From: Myxococcales bacterium
GTDB lineage: Bacteria > Myxococcota_A > UBA9042
Assembly: GCA_023954815.1 (NCBI GenBank)
Contig: JAGSHB010000016.1
Coordinates: 1 to 55,607, forward strand
Direction of reading: 5' to 3'
Length of the DNA: 55,607 nucleotides
The notes under the pieces are model-generated. The model was given only the letters and a program-made list of their open reading frames with translations, ran no database searches and was not told where the DNA came from. This document shows positions 35,724 to 44,132 of the stretch, piece by piece (position 1 is the first letter of the stretch; each line of letters begins with the position of its first letter). Made by a program: the position numbers and the translations under genes.

Positions 35724-36566
35724 GTGCCGAGCCCACAGGTATCCCCAGGTTCTAGAGGTTTCATTATCCCCATCGGCGGTGCCGAGGATAAGGTCAACGA
35801 TCGCCGTATTTTGCAGCGATTTATCGATGTTTCCGGGGGAAAAGACGCGCGCATTGTCGTGATTCCTACCGCGAGCCAGCTCGATAGCACCGGCCCGCGC
35901 TACAAGAAGATCTTCACCTACCTCGGCGCCGCGCAAGTGGACGTGCTCGACTACCGTGAGCGCTCGGATACGGACAACGAGCAATGGTTGTCGTTGCTCG
36001 ACAGCGCGACTGGCGCCTTCATGACCGGCGGTAATCAGCTGCGGTTATCGACGATTTTAGGGGGTACGCCTGTCGCCCGTTCGCTGCGTCGTCGCAACGC
36101 TGCCGGTATGACTGTGGCCGGTACATCTGCGGGTGCGGCTTTTGTGAGCGAGCACATGATCGCCCATGGTCGCACGGGCGCCACCCCCCGTGCCGGTGCT
36201 GTTAGTGTCGCAGCAGGCCTTGGGCTGACCAATCGCATCATCGTCGATCAGCACTTTCGCCAGCGCGATCGTCTCGGCCGCCTGCTCACCGCGATCGCCT
36301 ACAATCCGTTCGTAATCGGCTTTGGGCTTGACGAGGACACCGCTGCATTTGTCGGTCCCGATGAGGTGACTGAGATCGTGGGTGCGGGAGCCATTACGGT
36401 GGTCGATGTCGCTGACCTGGATCACTCCGGGATGGCTGATGCACGGGAAGGTGCTCCCGTCGATCTCATCGGTGTTCGGCTGCATGTTCTGACAGATGGC
36501 GCTACCTTCCACCTGCATACACGCCGCGCGACACCACCGCCTCAAACCCGCCCAAGCGACGACTGA
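35724..36566 (+). CDS. cphB: Cyanophycinase
   Basis: 280 aa, GTG start with AGGAG about 7 bases upstream. Serine peptidase of family S51 that cuts cyanophycin exolytically to beta-Asp-Arg dipeptides. Seen: IPIGGAEDK, IPTAS, FMTGGNQLRL, nucleophile elbow GTSAGA with Ser135, IVDQHFRQRDRLGRL, and GFGLDEDTA with the conserved acidic pair. No signal peptide, so it acts on the intracellular granule. It lies 186 bp after iadA and 30 bp before cphA, so all three are probably co-expressed. Confidence 0.96.
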   Translation: MPSPQVSPGSRGFIIPIGGAEDKVNDRRILQRFIDVSGGKDARIVVIPTASQLDSTGPRYKKIFTYLGAAQVDVLDYRERSDTDNEQWLSLLDSATGAFMTGGNQLRLSTILGGTPVARSLRRRNAAGMTVAGTSAGAAFVSEHMIAHGRTGATPRAGAVSVAAGLGLTNRIIVDQHFRQRDRLGRLLTAIAYNPFVIGFGLDEDTAAFVGPDEVTEIVGAGAITVVDVADLDHSGMADAREGAPVDLIGVRLHVLTDGATFHLHTRRATPPPQTRPSDD

Positions 36567-36596
36567 GCAGACAGACATCACAGCGCAGGGAACGCC

Positions 36597-39401
36597 ATGA
36601 AAGTTCGCGATACTCGAGTTTATCAAGGACCTAATCTTTACGCGAACTTCCGCGTGATTCGCATGACGGTCGACCTGGGACCGCTGGAGGCTTACCCGTC
36701 CGCCAAAATCCCCGGATTTGTCGACGGTCTGCTTGGCGCGATGCCGACACTGGCGGAGCACGGCTGCTCCTATGGCGAGCCGGGTGGGTTCGTGCGCCGA
36801 TTGCAGGAAGATGGCGGCACGTGGCTCGGGCACGTCTTTGAGCACGTGGCGCTGGAACTACAGAATCTCGCGGGTGTGCAGGTCAGCTTTGGCAAGACAC
36901 GTGGTGCCGATGCGCCCGGCGTCTATCACGTCGTCTACGAGTATCAGGAACCCCAAGTCGGCCGCGAAGCAGGTGAGTTGGCGCTGCACCTGTTGCGCAG
37001 TTTGGTGCCCTCAGAGCTGTGGATCGGCGAGACGACGGACGAGGAGTTCGACTTCCTCGAAGAGCTGGAGCACTTGATCCGTCGGGCCCAGCGGCGCGCG
37101 TTTGGGCCTTCGACGGCGAGCCTGATTCGGGCCGCGGAAGCGCGGGATATTCCGTGGTTGCGACTCAACCAATACAGCCTGGTCCAGTTTGGTCACGGCA
37201 AGCACCAACGGCGCATTCAGGCCACAATTACAAGCGAAACGCGCCATATCGGCGTGTCGATTGCGTCTGATAAAGAAGAGACTCGGCAGATTTTGCACGA
37301 CCTCGGCCTGCCCGTTCCGGAGCAGATGCTGGTCTATGGCACGGGGCGCGCTGTGCGGGCTGCCCGCCGGATCGGTTACCCGGTCGTGGTCAAGCCGCTC
37401 GATGCCAACCACGGTCGCGGCGTGAGCATCGGAATGGACAGCGATGAGGCGGTTGCGGCTGCCTTTGAGCAGGCGCGCAAGCACAGCCGCGGTGTGTTGG
37501 TGGAGAGTTTCCTCAAGGGCTTCGACCACCGGATGCTGGTGATCAACGGCGAGCTAGTCGCAGCGAGCAAACGGGTGCCGGGCCACGTCGTTGGCGATGG
37601 AAAGCAGACGATCGCTCAGCTCATCGAAGAGGTGAACAGCGATCCACGCCGCGGTATCGGGCACGAGAAGGTGCTGACAAGGCTGGAGTTGGACCACCAG
37701 GCGGAGCGTCTGATGCGCCGCGGTGGCGTGACTGAAGATGTCGTTCTGCCCGCAGGTCAAGTGTTCTATCTGCGGTCGACGGCTAATCTATCAACTGGTG
37801 GAACGGCGGTTGATGTGACGGATATTGTGCATCCCGACAACCGCGAGATGGCGGTGCGCGCTGCCGTTGCGATTGGTCTCGATGTCGCAGGTGTCGACTT
37901 TCTAACCGACGACATCAGCACCTCATGGATGGACTCCGGTGGTGGCATCTGCGAGGTGAACGCCGCCCCAGGCTTCCGCATGCATGTTGCCCCCTCGGAA
38001 GGCACGCCGCGGGATGCTGCTGGCCCTGTCATCGACATGCTGTTTCCTCAGGAGGCGCCGAGTCGCATCCCGATCGCGGCGGTGACGGGTACCAACGGAA
38101 AGACGACGACTACCCGAATGCTCGCCCACATCCACAAGTTGGCCGGTGAGACGGTCGGCATGAGCAGCACCGATGGCGTCTACGTCGACGGCACGCGGAC
38201 GGTTATCGGCGACATGACGGGGCCGATGGCGGCGCAGATGGTGCTGCGCGATCCGCGGGTGTCAGTGGCGGTGCTGGAGACAGCGCGGGGTGGTCTACTG
38301 CGTGCGGGCATGGGCTACAGCGGCCCCAACGTTGCCTGCTGCTTGAACGTGGCGGCCGACCACCTCGGCCTGCGCGGGATCGACACATTGGAGCAGCTCG
38401 CTGCGGTCAAACGCATCCCGATTGAGGCTGCCAAGGACGCAGTGGTGCTCAACGCCGACGACCCGCTGGTTCTGAGCATGTCTGCGTACACGAACGCGTC
38501 AAAAGTCGTCTATGTGACCACTGATCCCCGTCATGAACTGGTCCGCGAGCACATTCGGGCTGGTGGTTGTGCCGTCAGCCTGGAGAGCGGCGTCAACGGC
38601 GAGATGATTGTGATCTACGAAGGCGGCTCCCACATGCCGCTGCTCTGGACGCACCTCATCCCTGCGACACTGGAGGGCAAGGCAGCTCACAACGTCCAAA
38701 ATGCGATGTTTGCGGCCGCCATGGCCTTCTGCATGGATGTGCGCCTGGAGGATATCCGCCTCGGTCTGCGTACGTTCGATACCAGCTTTTTCCAGGCGCC
38801 TGGCCGCCTCAATGTCTTCGATGAGCTCGGGTTCAAGGTCATCTTGGACTACGGCCACAATCCAGCGGCAGTCTCTGCGATGTGCGATCTAGTCGACGCC
38901 ATCGCAGACGGCGGAAACTTCGGTCGAAAAATCGGCGTGATTGCTGCCCCAGGAGACCGTCGAGACGAGGATGTGCGCGCGATCGCAAAGCGTGCGGCCA
39001 AGACCTTTGACGTCTTCTTCTGCAAGCGCGACGACAGGTTGCGTGGGCGCGGAAAGGCCGAGATTCCGGAGCTTTTAGCTGCAACGCTGCGTGATTGCGG
39101 GGTCGACGACGACGCCATCATGGTCATCCCAGACGAGCGGGAAGCACTCGGCGCGGCGCTGGCCTTTGCTGAAGCGGGCGACCTCATGCTTGCGTTTGGC
39201 GACGACGTCACGCGTTGCTGGAAGCAGATTATTTACTACGGCGGTCGTGGACCTGCGGTGTCTTCTCGCGAACCGGTCAATGACACGTTGGTTGACGATG
39301 CTGGTGCCGACGTCCCGCTGGTGACCATGTGGCAGGGCGTCGAAGTGCTGCGGGATGCCGACGGTGGCGTACGCCTAGCCCGCCAAGACGACAACGACTA
39401 G
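36597..39401 (+). CDS. cphA: Cyanophycin synthetase
   Basis: 934 aa, slightly longer than the usual 870-900. Non-ribosomal ligase that makes the Asp backbone with Arg side chains (cyanophycin), using two ATP-dependent sites. Domains: N domain about 1-215 starting VYQGPNLYANFRVI and ending LVQFGHGKHQRRIQ; ATP-grasp about 225-490 (VVKPLDANHGRGVSIG, GVLVESFLKG, DHRMLVINGELVAA, ICEVNAAPGFRMH); Mur-ligase domain with P-loop GTNGKTTTT at 498-506, LETARGGLLR, LDYGHNPAAV and KRDDRLRGRGKAEI. The last 45 residues form an acidic tail beyond the family end. ATP-grasp adds Asp, Mur adds Arg (known for the family). Confidence 0.97.
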   Translation: MKVRDTRVYQGPNLYANFRVIRMTVDLGPLEAYPSAKIPGFVDGLLGAMPTLAEHGCSYGEPGGFVRRLQEDGGTWLGHVFEHVALELQNLAGVQVSFGKTRGADAPGVYHVVYEYQEPQVGREAGELALHLLRSLVPSELWIGETTDEEFDFLEELEHLIRRAQRRAFGPSTASLIRAAEARDIPWLRLNQYSLVQFGHGKHQRRIQATITSETRHIGVSIASDKEETRQILHDLGLPVPEQMLVYGTGRAVRAARRIGYPVVVKPLDANHGRGVSIGMDSDEAVAAAFEQARKHSRGVLVESFLKGFDHRMLVINGELVAASKRVPGHVVGDGKQTIAQLIEEVNSDPRRGIGHEKVLTRLELDHQAERLMRRGGVTEDVVLPAGQVFYLRSTANLSTGGTAVDVTDIVHPDNREMAVRAAVAIGLDVAGVDFLTDDISTSWMDSGGGICEVNAAPGFRMHVAPSEGTPRDAAGPVIDMLFPQEAPSRIPIAAVTGTNGKTTTTRMLAHIHKLAGETVGMSSTDGVYVDGTRTVIGDMTGPMAAQMVLRDPRVSVAVLETARGGLLRAGMGYSGPNVACCLNVAADHLGLRGIDTLEQLAAVKRIPIEAAKDAVVLNADDPLVLSMSAYTNASKVVYVTTDPRHELVREHIRAGGCAVSLESGVNGEMIVIYEGGSHMPLLWTHLIPATLEGKAAHNVQNAMFAAAMAFCMDVRLEDIRLGLRTFDTSFFQAPGRLNVFDELGFKVILDYGHNPAAVSAMCDLVDAIADGGNFGRKIGVIAAPGDRRDEDVRAIAKRAAKTFDVFFCKRDDRLRGRGKAEIPELLAATLRDCGVDDDAIMVIPDEREALGAALAFAEAGDLMLAFGDDVTRCWKQIIYYGGRGPAVSSREPVNDTLVDDAGADVPLVTMWQGVEVLRDADGGVRLARQDDND

Positions 39402-39420
39402 TGGGACGCCAATTGTGACC

Positions 39421-41136
39421 ATGCGAACACTTGATGCACGCAGGTTGACCGGGCTCAGTCGCTGGGCTGACGGCCACGGTGCCGCGGTGGTCATTGAGTT
39501 CGCGCGTGAGACCAGTGAGGTCCAGCGGGCGACCCTTCGCGCGACTTGGCAGCGCAATGTCACCGATGCCATGGCGGTCTTGGGGTGGCCAGCGCCTAGT
39601 TTTGATGCAACCGCGGCGGGGCGAGGCGGCAGACGAGAGGTTTGGGTCGCTTCTGCACCCATCGATCGGCTGTATGCAGCCGTGGCTCTCTGCGAGTCTG
39701 CCGCCAACGAGTCAGACTCTGCGGCTCATCTCGCCGCGGCCCGGGCAGAGGACGACATAGACGGCGATGCAGCGCTGCTTGGTGCCGAGAGGTTCGCCGC
39801 CGAGCGGCACTTGCCGTTTTTGTGGTGCGACGACGAGGCGTCCATCGGCTGGGGCACACGGAGTCAAGTCTGGGACCGGGCGGAGGTACCAGCTGACCTT
39901 ACGGGGCTCGATGCCGAATCCTTGGGGCGCATCCCTGTCGCCCTTGTCACTGGAACTAACGGAAAGACGACGACCTCGCGCCTGTTGTCGCGCATCGCCA
40001 GACACGCTGGGTTCGTCGTGGGGGCCACCGGCACAGATGGTTTGGTCGTCGACGAGCAGGTCATCGAGGCTGGGGACTGGACTGGCCCTGGCGGGGCGCG
40101 CACGGTCTTGCGCGATGGCCGCGTGGAGCTCGCCGTCTTGGAAGCCGCGCGGGGGGGCATGCTTCGCCGCGGCCTGGGGACCACGGGCGTCGATGCGGCT
40201 GCTGTCACCAACGTCAGTAATGACCACCTGGGCGAGTGGGGCATCGATTCAGTCGCCCACATGGCTGAGGTCAAACTGCTGGTCGGCAAGGCTGTTCGAC
40301 CCGGCGGTAGGCTGGTGTTGTTCGACGACGGAGCGGCGCTCACCAGCTGCGCGACAGGCCTAGCTGCTACCGACAACTTGGTGGTGTCTGGCGTGGAGGT
40401 GTTGCGCTATAGGGCCGACAATTCAGCCTCTGACGGCCCAGGCCGCTTGGCAGCATGGCTCGCTGACGAAGGCGCAACCTTGGTGGTTGATTGTGGGTTT
40501 GAGGGGCGCGGCCCCCTCCGTATTCCAGCGTCTGAGGTCCCGATTACGGTCGGCGGCGCGGCGCGTTACAACGTGGCCAATGCGCTCGCCGCCGGGTTGT
40601 TGGCCCGTGGTTTGGGTTTGCCAGACGACGCCATTCGCTCAGGGCTCGCGAGTTTTCAGCCGAACTCTGTGGATTCTCCGGGGCGCGGCAATCTGCTCAC
40701 CGTTCGCGGCGCCAAAGTGATCCTCGATTTTGGCCACAACCCCGACGGCGTCATGCAAGTGGCGCACATGGCCGCCCGTCTGAATGTTCGGCGCCGGTTG
40801 GTGGTCACCGGGCAGGCCGGCGACCGTACCGATGGCGAGATTCGTGGCTTGGTCGAGGGGCTGAGCGTCTGCAAACCAGATCGATGGCTGCTCAAGGCGA
40901 TGCCGAAGTATGTCCGCGGTCGACCGTTGGGTGAGGTTGTTGCAGTTCTCAGGAGCGCGCTCACCGAGCTTGGCGTTCCCGAGGGCGCGGTCACTGATCA
41001 CCCGACAGAGCGTGAGGCTGTTGATGCAGCCATCGCCGAACTGCAACCTGGAGATCTGCTATTGCTATTCATCCAGGCCGATGCGGCAGGTGCCCTCGCG
41101 CAGCTCCGTGAGGCCGGAGCGACTGACGGCTGGTAG
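39421..41136 (+). CDS. CphA-like Mur ligase lacking the ATP-grasp domain
   Basis: 571 aa from the ATG at 39421; a GTG two codons earlier is possible. Residues about 1-165 are a diverged CphA N domain ending IGWGTRSQVW, which lines up with VQFGHGKHQRRIQ of the neighbouring CphA. The next residues lead directly into the Mur-ligase domain: P-loop GTNGKTTTSR (178-187), GATGTDGLVV, LEAARGGMLRRG, NVSNDHLGEWG, LDFGHNPDGVMQ, and a C-terminal MPKYVRGRPLGEV. The ATP-grasp domain of about 270 residues is absent, so only the amino-acid-adding Mur reaction could remain. It starts 20 bp after cphA. Substrate unknown. Confidence 0.88.
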   Translation: MRTLDARRLTGLSRWADGHGAAVVIEFARETSEVQRATLRATWQRNVTDAMAVLGWPAPSFDATAAGRGGRREVWVASAPIDRLYAAVALCESAANESDSAAHLAAARAEDDIDGDAALLGAERFAAERHLPFLWCDDEASIGWGTRSQVWDRAEVPADLTGLDAESLGRIPVALVTGTNGKTTTSRLLSRIARHAGFVVGATGTDGLVVDEQVIEAGDWTGPGGARTVLRDGRVELAVLEAARGGMLRRGLGTTGVDAAAVTNVSNDHLGEWGIDSVAHMAEVKLLVGKAVRPGGRLVLFDDGAALTSCATGLAATDNLVVSGVEVLRYRADNSASDGPGRLAAWLADEGATLVVDCGFEGRGPLRIPASEVPITVGGAARYNVANALAAGLLARGLGLPDDAIRSGLASFQPNSVDSPGRGNLLTVRGAKVILDFGHNPDGVMQVAHMAARLNVRRRLVVTGQAGDRTDGEIRGLVEGLSVCKPDRWLLKAMPKYVRGRPLGEVVAVLRSALTELGVPEGAVTDHPTEREAVDAAIAELQPGDLLLLFIQADAAGALAQLREAGATDGW

Positions 41137-41200
41137 CGATGCTCGGCGAAATGCTTTCGACTGGCTCCACAGAACTTGGGAAGATGGAGACACGCCTACC

Positions 41201-42580
41201 ATGAGTGATTCCTTTGACGTCGTTGTTGTGGGTGCTGGCGCCGCTGGAACGTGGGCAGCGACTTTGCTGGCTCGGGCCGGACGACGAGTCGCCCTACTCG
41301 AGCGTCGGCCACTCAATCAAGCGGGCGCTTCGTGGGTCAACGGTGTGGCGCCCTGGATGATGAATCAGGCTCAAGTGCCGCCTCCACAATCGCCCGAAGA
41401 CCGCGGCTTGGCCGATGCCTTTGTGATGGCAGCCCTGCATAGGCCGGGTCGAATCGACATGCGGCCAGCTCCAGTCCGTCATGTGGATATGCGCCACCTC
41501 ACGGGTCGACTACACGGCCTAGCAGTGGACGCCGGCGTGACGATTGTGGATGAGACGCGCGCATTGACGTTGCATTTGACCGATGGACGTCCGACCCAAC
41601 TTGAGACGCGAAGTTCCGCCGGGGACCGCACGTTCTCGGCGGCGCTTTTTGTCGATGCAGCTGGGATGAAAGGGGTGTTGCGTGCTCAGGTTCCTGCGCT
41701 TGCGCAGTGGTGTCCGCCGGTGGGGAAAGAGGACATCTGCAACGCCGCCCAGCAAGTCCGAAAGGTGGCAGATCCAGCAGGCGCGCGTGATTGGCTCGCG
41801 AGCCACAGCGTCGCCGCCGGTGAGACTGTGTCTTTCGTCAGTGTGGTTGGCGGTTTCTCGACCGTGGCAGTCCATATCGACCCCACGTTTGAAGAGATGG
41901 AAGTGCTCACGGGCTCGGTGCAGACCGGCGGCGTGCCGACAGGCAGCGGGCTGCTGAAACAATTCGTGGCCGACCATGCTTGGGTTGGCGAGCGGGTTTT
42001 CGGTGGGGCGGGCGCTATACCGATTCGACGCAGTTGGGATCGGCTCAGCGTTCCCGGGCTGGCGCTGGTGGGGGATGCGGCGTGCCAGGTGTTTCCCGGA
42101 CACGGGAGCGGCGTGGGGCCAGGGCTGATTGCGGCGCGACATCTCGCGCATGCAGTGCGCGGGTACGACGACCCAGGCTGCCTCGATGCGACGTGGCGTT
42201 ATCAGTCTGCTTACCAACGCGATGTGGGTGCGGTGTGTGCGAGCTATGCGGTATTTCGCCGTTTGACGCAGGGGCTGTCTGCCAATGACAGTGCGGCGAT
42301 TCTGGCTGCGGGGTTGTTGAGTGAGTCCATGGCTACGGCTGGACTCAGGCAGCGAATGGTGCTTCCCAAGCTCTCTGAGCTTCCGAAGACGCTAGCTGGG
42401 TTGGCGAAGGAGCCTCGTCTCGCTGTACGGCTTGGGCCCGCTGCTGCTCGGATGCAGGCTGTGCACGCTATCTATCGTCGTTATCCATTAACACCGCATG
42501 AGCCGGCGCTTCGTCAGTGGTCGGCGCGCGTGAGGTTGCTGTTTGGGGATCGGCGCGCTCTCTGGGGTGCTCTTTCCTAG
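41201..42580 (+). CDS. FAD-dependent oxidoreductase of the cyanophycin island
   Basis: 459 aa from the ATG at 41201 (longer frame upstream overlaps the Mur-ligase gene and is not family-like). Dinucleotide fold GAGAAGTWAA at 11-20, LLERRPLNQAGASWVNG, and the second FAD motif LALVGDAACQVFPGHGSGVGPGL near 285-310, the layout of geranylgeranyl-reductase/halogenase-type flavoproteins (p-hydroxybenzoate hydroxylase superfamily). No second enzyme-specific motif was recognised. It begins 65 bp after the CphA-like gene in the same direction, the last gene before an insertion. A role in modifying a peptide or amino acid is possible but unproven. Confidence 0.8.
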   Translation: MSDSFDVVVVGAGAAGTWAATLLARAGRRVALLERRPLNQAGASWVNGVAPWMMNQAQVPPPQSPEDRGLADAFVMAALHRPGRIDMRPAPVRHVDMRHLTGRLHGLAVDAGVTIVDETRALTLHLTDGRPTQLETRSSAGDRTFSAALFVDAAGMKGVLRAQVPALAQWCPPVGKEDICNAAQQVRKVADPAGARDWLASHSVAAGETVSFVSVVGGFSTVAVHIDPTFEEMEVLTGSVQTGGVPTGSGLLKQFVADHAWVGERVFGGAGAIPIRRSWDRLSVPGLALVGDAACQVFPGHGSGVGPGLIAARHLAHAVRGYDDPGCLDATWRYQSAYQRDVGAVCASYAVFRRLTQGLSANDSAAILAAGLLSESMATAGLRQRMVLPKLSELPKTLAGLAKEPRLAVRLGPAAARMQAVHAIYRRYPLTPHEPALRQWSARVRLLFGDRRALWGALS

Positions 42581-42617
42581 GTGCTCCATAAAGATTTGTA
42601 ATGTATGAGTGTTATAT

Positions 42618-42631
42618 GGTGCCAGGCGATT
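42618..42631 (+). repeat. REP-like motif copy, GGTGCCAGGCGATT
   Basis: Shares GTGCCAGGCGATT with the left terminal repeat of the RAYT element 180 bp downstream, and both copies are near an A.ATGGTGC segment. It is a partial copy outside the inverted-repeat pair. Confidence 0.55.
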
Positions 42632-42794
42632 CCCGGCAGTCGATTCCCCGCAAGAAGTGACGCTGGCGCCCAGCGTTCGTGCCGGGACTCGTGATTGTTG
42701 CAGTGATCGTGGCCAGCGCTTCAGAAAATGCTCTGGGTCACGGTAGGTAGATATGCCGAGTGTGGTGTATTAATATGTAATTACATGGTGCTAA

Positions 42795-42816
42795 GTCGTG
42801 CCAGGCGATTAGTTCG
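42795..42816 (+). repeat. Left inverted repeat of the RAYT element (22 bp)
   Basis: A 22-bp sequence with core GCCAGGCGATTAG that recurs as a perfect reverse complement at 44111-44132. The two copies bracket the transposase gene, giving a unit of about 1.34 kb. Its 3' end merges with a terminator-like hairpin starting at 42814. Confidence 0.8.
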
Positions 42817-42850
42817 ACCCAATTGACGGTGCACGGGTCGATCTTTTTTG
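42814..42850 (+). terminator. Terminator-like hairpin with T-run upstream of the transposase gene
   Basis: TCGACCC (42814-42820) pairs with GGGTCGA (42835-42841) across a 14-base loop, followed by TCTTTTTT. It could stop read-through from the cyanophycin genes into the element, or insulate the transposase gene. Confidence 0.5.
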
Positions 42851-42933
42851 AGGCCCCACCCGACGATTTTGGGTTTGGCCAGCGTCGTATATAGCGAGAG
42901 CACCCCAGTACCGCTCTCGTTAGGAGCTCCAAT

Positions 42934-43878
42934 ATGCGATCGCTACGCTGTCCATTTCCCTTGTTTTGCTTCGAAATCACTATGAACACCCTCAACGGCG
43001 AGTTCTTTCTCAAGCCCGGTGAGGTCGTGACGAGCACCATCTTGGGCGTCATGGGCAGGGCGCAAGAGCAAACGCGCGTGAAGATTCACGCGTTCGAGTT
43101 CATGTCGACGCACTTTCACCTGCTGATAACGGTTCGAAATGTTGAGCAGATGAGCAAGTTTATGCGGCTGTTCAACGGGAACCTGTCCAAGAAGCTTAAC
43201 CATCTGTACGGACGCCGCGGCACGATGTGGCATCGGCGGTACAGCGCAATCGGGGTGACGCCAGATGAAGCGACACAGATGTCGCGACTGCGCTACGTGA
43301 TGGCGCATGGGGTCAAAGAGGACCTGGTCGAGAAGGTCGGAGATTGGCCGGGAGCGAGCTCGCTGCCTTGGCTGCTGCGCGGAGAGTCGATTTACGGCGT
43401 TTGGACCGATTTTACGGCGCGATACAAGGCGAGTCGGCGGAAAAACTATCAGCCGTTTCCAGGAGAGTTCGATACAGTCTACGAAGTGCACCTGACGGAG
43501 ATGCCGTGTTGGGCGGATGTCGGAGCGGAAGACTGGCGACAGACCGTCCGGGAGATGGCGGCTGAGATCGATGCCACGGCTGCGGAACGCCGTCTGGGGA
43601 CGGGCGCGCGCGTGCTCGGGGTGAAGGCTGTGCTCGCAGCTCATCGGACTACCCGTCTGACAATGCGCCGCAGAACGCCAGCTCCCCTACTTCACGCCGT
43701 TAATCCGCATGTCTACGTACTCGTCGCCGCCGCACTCAAGCTGCTTCGTCGCGTCTACGACGAGGCCTCAGTTCGCTTTCGTGCCGGAGACTGGGACGTG
43801 GAGTTTCCGGAGGGGGTGTTTCGACCATCTGGCGGCTTTGTTGTTCCTCGCGACGCGTTGGCGCTGGAGACCCGGTGA
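42934..43878 (+). CDS. REP-associated tyrosine transposase (RAYT, Y1/HUH family)
   Basis: 314 aa, ATG at 42934 with AGGAG about 10 bases upstream; an ATG at 42982 is also in frame. HUH motif S-T-H60FH62LL and the probable catalytic Tyr103 in MWHRRYSAI match IS200-like Y1 nucleases of the RAYT group, single-domain proteins linked to REP sequences. Also typical: LNGNLSKKLN-like FNGNLSKKLNHLYGRRGTMWH and WPGASSLPWLL. The C-terminal 130 residues extend beyond the basic fold and are unrecognised. The gene is intact, flanked by 22-bp inverted repeats. Confidence 0.88.
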   Translation: MRSLRCPFPLFCFEITMNTLNGEFFLKPGEVVTSTILGVMGRAQEQTRVKIHAFEFMSTHFHLLITVRNVEQMSKFMRLFNGNLSKKLNHLYGRRGTMWHRRYSAIGVTPDEATQMSRLRYVMAHGVKEDLVEKVGDWPGASSLPWLLRGESIYGVWTDFTARYKASRRKNYQPFPGEFDTVYEVHLTEMPCWADVGAEDWRQTVREMAAEIDATAAERRLGTGARVLGVKAVLAAHRTTRLTMRRRTPAPLLHAVNPHVYVLVAAALKLLRRVYDEASVRFRAGDWDVEFPEGVFRPSGGFVVPRDALALETR

Positions 43879-43881
43879 GCG

Positions 43882-43907
43882 CGTGACTCGTGCTCGTCCG
43901 AGTCACG
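43882..43907 (+). terminator. Hairpin after the transposase gene
   Basis: A 9-bp perfect stem, CGTGACTCG (43882-43890) with CGAGTCACG (43899-43907), and an 8-base loop starting 4 bases after the transposase stop. No T-run. It could be a terminator or an element-encoded structure recognised by the RAYT protein. Confidence 0.5.
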
Positions 43908-44110
43908 AGATTCCTTGAGATTTGCCGCTTGAGACTCGAATCTGCGAGCGTCGACTGCCAGTTGCCCGTGAAATGAGACTGCGAGTCCAAGAGGCTCGCT
44001 GTTCGGGGAGGAACTCTCAAACGCAGCTATTGTGGCCGGATTGAACGAACTGTGACGCTCCATCCGGCGCGGCCTCGGGTCTATGGGGAAAGTCCGCGCC
44101 AAAATTTGCC

Positions 44111-44132
44111 CGAACTAATCGCCTGGCACGAC
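44111..44132 (-). repeat. Right inverted repeat of the RAYT element, overlapping the RND gene stop
   Basis: Perfect reverse complement of 42795-42816. On the minus strand it encodes the last codons V-V-P-G-D and the TAG stop of the RND transporter gene, so the element boundary and the end of that gene coincide. Confidence 0.8.

Larger units (their letters stand above)
42581..42933. other. AT-richer left flank of the RAYT element
   Basis: 353 bp with no gene. It holds two related segments, (T)ATGGTGCCAGGCGATT near 42616-42631 and CATGGTGC near 42785, the latter followed after a few bases by GTGCCAGGCGATTAG. A perfect 12-bp palindrome ATGTAATTACAT lies at 42775-42786. A hairpin with T-run (42814-42850) and a small inverted repeat (CGAGAGC near 42895, GCTCTCG near 42918) come before the transposase ATG. 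Confidence 0.6.

Noticed and set aside
39421-41136. Calling the second Mur-ligase gene a CphA2 enzyme
   Set aside because: CphA2 keeps the ATP-grasp site as far as I recall; this protein lacks it and keeps the Mur site, so the label would be wrong.
42775-42786. Perfect 12-bp palindrome ATGTAATTACAT
   Set aside because: It could be a regulator site, but it lies between genes of the RAYT flank with no linked regulator, so it was only noted in the region description.
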